DNA of 7,802 nucleotides. Origin: an uncultured Saprospiraceae bacterium. GTDB lineage: Bacteria; Bacteroidota; Bacteroidia; Chitinophagales; Saprospiraceae. Below, piece after piece: positions 5,610-7,802 of the stretch (positions are counted from its first letter, which is position 1; every line of letters starts with the position of its first letter). The stretch is from the NCBI GenBank assembly GCA_937894165.1, contig CALCSX010000013.1, positions 1 to 7,802 of the forward strand, given 5' to 3'. A program made the translations under genes and the position numbers. Under the pieces are notes generated by a model, which saw nothing but the letters and a program-made list of their open reading frames with translations, had not been told where the DNA came from and did no database searches.

Positions 5610-7802
5610 ATGCAATCCCCAAAAATTAGTGCTTTTCATCTACCCTTGAAATTTACTATAATAGTTGTAATTATGCTAATTACTATCAAGTGGTCAATAC
5701 TTCAAGAACCTATTATTGATAATGAAATTGATATTGAGAAATTCGAATATTGGAGCAGAAAGGCTGAATATGATTCTATCTTAAATAATTTAGAGCCGCG
5801 ATACGAATATTGGAAAAAGAATGGAATAGAGGAGCCTATCGCAATTTCTTACAAATTTTATATATCAGCATTAAGTGCTAGAGGGGTGCAAAACATACAA
5901 GATTCTGTTGAATATTGGATCAAAATTTTAGAAAAAAGGAGACAATTACCACATTACGTAAACTTTTATTATCGCCTTCAAGCAGATCAGAACTTACGTG
6001 CAGGAAATTGGGAAATTGCTCAAGAGCTATTAGAAAGAGTTATTGATTCAGAAGAAACAGAAAAGTTATATCCTATTTTGATGGCTGAGAGTTTGGCAAT
6101 GTTAGCTTATATGCAAAGCGAATACCGAAATTTTGATGAGGCTTTGTCAAATACCGAAAAAGCTGATAGTTTATTGAAGAAAAATTATGGGGAGGACTAT
6201 GCCGGCAGGATAATGGTTTTAAATAATTTTGGCATTATTTATGGTGAATTGGGACAGTTGGAGAGGGCACTTGAATTTTCCTTAGAGACAAGGAAATTGA
6301 CCCAAATGCACTATGTCCCGGAGCATAAAAACCACTCAATTTCTTTAAATAATTTAAGTGTCATCCTTTCTAGTTTGGGTAGAAATGAAGAAAGTTTAGA
6401 AGCTCTAAAGGAGGCTTTAGAAATAAATATAAAACAAAAAAGGAATGTTGATATTTTTATGAATTATATGAATATGGCATCCCCATATATTTCGAAGTGG
6501 GATTATAATAATGCAATGAATTATTTAAAACTTGCAGAATCCATGCTCAGTGAAGAAGCTTCAGAATTAGATCCGTACAGAATGAATCTATACACCACCA
6601 TGATAGCTTTTTATTATGATTTAAAGGATTACGACACAGCCTATTCTTATTTGACAAAGGCATTGGATTTTGGGAATACATATTATAGTGATTATAGTTA
6701 TCCCATGGCTAATGTTTATGTATCGATGGGAAATCTTTTAATGGAAAAAGGAGAATATTATGAGGCTATTGAATTTCATGAGAAAGCCATTGAAATCTTT
6801 GCATATTATTATGGAGAGGAAAGTACTAAAGTAGCTACCGGCTATTATTGGCTAGGACAAATATGGGAAAAATTAGATTCCATTCCATTGGCGATAGCAA
6901 AACTAGAGGAAGCAACTTCTCTATATGAAAAGGTAAATGGTACGGACCACCGATACACCTTAGATTCCCGTTTAATTCTGGCAAAATTATATATGAAAAA
7001 CAATAATTTAAAAGAATCTAATAGACTTTTAAATAATATTTTTGACCAAAAGCGAATAAAATTGGGAAAAGAAGCTCGGACTGGATTAATTCCGTATGCT
7101 GAAATGGAACATAATGTTACTTTAATAGGTGCTTTGGAATTGAAAATCAATCTTTTAAATCGTGAAATAGATACGGGAAATAAATTGAAAGTATTGAAAG
7201 ACATTGCGAGAGCATATGAATATCTAGGAAAAGAATATGATCGAATTATGGCTAATTATGGTGGCTTCAAGGATAGAGATGACTTACGTCAGGATTCCGA
7301 AGTGCTTTTTAAAAGGGCGGTAGCCGCATGTTACGATCTTTATGAGTTAACCGGTGATCAGGAATGGGCAGAAAAAGCATATACTTATTCCGAAAGAGCG
7401 CGAGCTATGAAAATTCAGGAAATAATGCGAGATAGAATAGCAACGAATCAATCCGGATTGCCTGATTCAGTTTTAAGAGAGGAATTTCAACTAAAAACAC
7501 ATTTAAGATCACTTGAAAATCAATTAGTTGAAACAGATCAGGCTGATTCATTAGTATTTAAATCTCTAAATAAGTCTTATTTAATGGTTAATCAAGAATA
7601 CAATGAATTTGTCAGAAATTTAGAGAGAGAATATTCTAAATATTATGATTTAAAATACAATGTTGTGCTTGCCGGACCGGATGATATAAGAAGAGATCTA
7701 CTAAATGGAAGGAATACTTTGATACAATACAGCCTTCTAGATTCTATAGCTTATGTTCATATAATAAGCCCTGATGATTTTAAATTTATAAAGCTGTCAG
7801 TC
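5610..7802 (+). CDS. Membrane-anchored TPR-CHAT domain protein (3' end outside window)
   Basis: The frame is open from the ATG at 5610 to the right edge (731 codons, no stop). An in-frame TAA at 5589-5591 makes this ATG the first possible start. Residues about 13-31 form one hydrophobic segment (signal anchor or signal peptide), so the rest is probably outside the cytoplasm. Helical repeats follow; the clearest TPR units are at about 201-234, 243-276, 367-400 and 409-442, with weaker ones between (326-353). From about 585 comes the helical region usual before CHAT domains (YTYSERARAMKIQEIM, 591-606), and residues about 690-731 match the CHAT start (NTLIQYSLLDSIAYVHIIS). CHAT domains are caspase/separase-like clan CD proteases, but the His-Cys dyad lies beyond the window, so activity cannot be judged. 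Related TPR-CHAT proteins occur as putative proteases, in cell-death defence systems and as Csx29. No gasdermin or CRISPR gene is beside this one on the visible side. Confidence 0.88.
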   Translation, partial: MQSPKISAFHLPLKFTIIVVIMLITIKWSILQEPIIDNEIDIEKFEYWSRKAEYDSILNNLEPRYEYWKKNGIEEPIAISYKFYISALSARGVQNIQDSVEYWIKILEKRRQLPHYVNFYYRLQADQNLRAGNWEIAQELLERVIDSEETEKLYPILMAESLAMLAYMQSEYRNFDEALSNTEKADSLLKKNYGEDYAGRIMVLNNFGIIYGELGQLERALEFSLETRKLTQMHYVPEHKNHSISLNNLSVILSSLGRNEESLEALKEALEINIKQKRNVDIFMNYMNMASPYISKWDYNNAMNYLKLAESMLSEEASELDPYRMNLYTTMIAFYYDLKDYDTAYSYLTKALDFGNTYYSDYSYPMANVYVSMGNLLMEKGEYYEAIEFHEKAIEIFAYYYGEESTKVATGYYWLGQIWEKLDSIPLAIAKLEEATSLYEKVNGTDHRYTLDSRLILAKLYMKNNNLKESNRLLNNIFDQKRIKLGKEARTGLIPYAEMEHNVTLIGALELKINLLNREIDTGNKLKVLKDIARAYEYLGKEYDRIMANYGGFKDRDDLRQDSEVLFKRAVAACYDLYELTGDQEWAEKAYTYSERARAMKIQEIMRDRIATNQSGLPDSVLREEFQLKTHLRSLENQLVETDQADSLVFKSLNKSYLMVNQEYNEFVRNLEREYSKYYDLKYNVVLAGPDDIRRDLLNGRNTLIQYSLLDSIAYVHIISPDDFKFIKLSV

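Noticed and set aside
6845..7204. Minus-strand open frame of 119 codons inside the TPR-CHAT gene
   Set aside because: It is antisense to a continuous 731-codon frame with clear TPR and CHAT features and resembles no protein I know.

Overview
The window is AT-rich bacterial DNA that looks like a member of the Bacteroidota, probably of the Cytophagales/Flavobacteriales kind. This is inferred from the COX15-type heme A synthase, the single-chain glycine decarboxylase, the large TPR-CHAT protein, the absence of Shine-Dalgarno sequences before the starts, and TAnnTTTG boxes upstream of two genes. The species cannot be named from this sequence.

Layout. Positions 1-857 (+) hold the 3' part of a heme A synthase gene (COX15/CtaA); its beginning lies outside the window. 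Only 4 bp later, and convergent with it, lies a 300-residue gene at 862-1764 (-). Its product has the outline of a homoserine kinase (ThrB, GHMP superfamily) but has lost the catalytic core of every GHMP motif. Two full 16-bp parS centromere sites lie inside this reading frame, at 1030-1045 and 1645-1660. A short intergenic region (1765-1855) separates it from a divergent gene for a small exported, cysteine-containing protein of unknown function (1856-2272, +). Next comes gcvP, a full-length single-chain glycine decarboxylase (2478-5345, +), closed by a strong hairpin terminator at 5433-5466. The last gene starts at 5610 (+) and runs off the right edge. It encodes a membrane-anchored TPR protein whose C-terminus enters a CHAT (caspase-like) domain; the catalytic residues lie beyond the window.

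How the genes relate. They do not form one pathway. Heme A synthase serves cytochrome oxidase assembly, GcvP serves glycine/one-carbon metabolism, and the TPR-CHAT protein is a probable protease or scaffold of unknown role. The most notable locus is the ThrB-like gene. It appears to be a pseudoenzyme whose coding sequence carries two ParB-binding centromere sites in the same codon phase, exactly 205 codons apart. This suggests that the locus is part of the chromosome segregation centromere, presumably near oriC, and that the gene may be kept at least partly for its DNA sequence.
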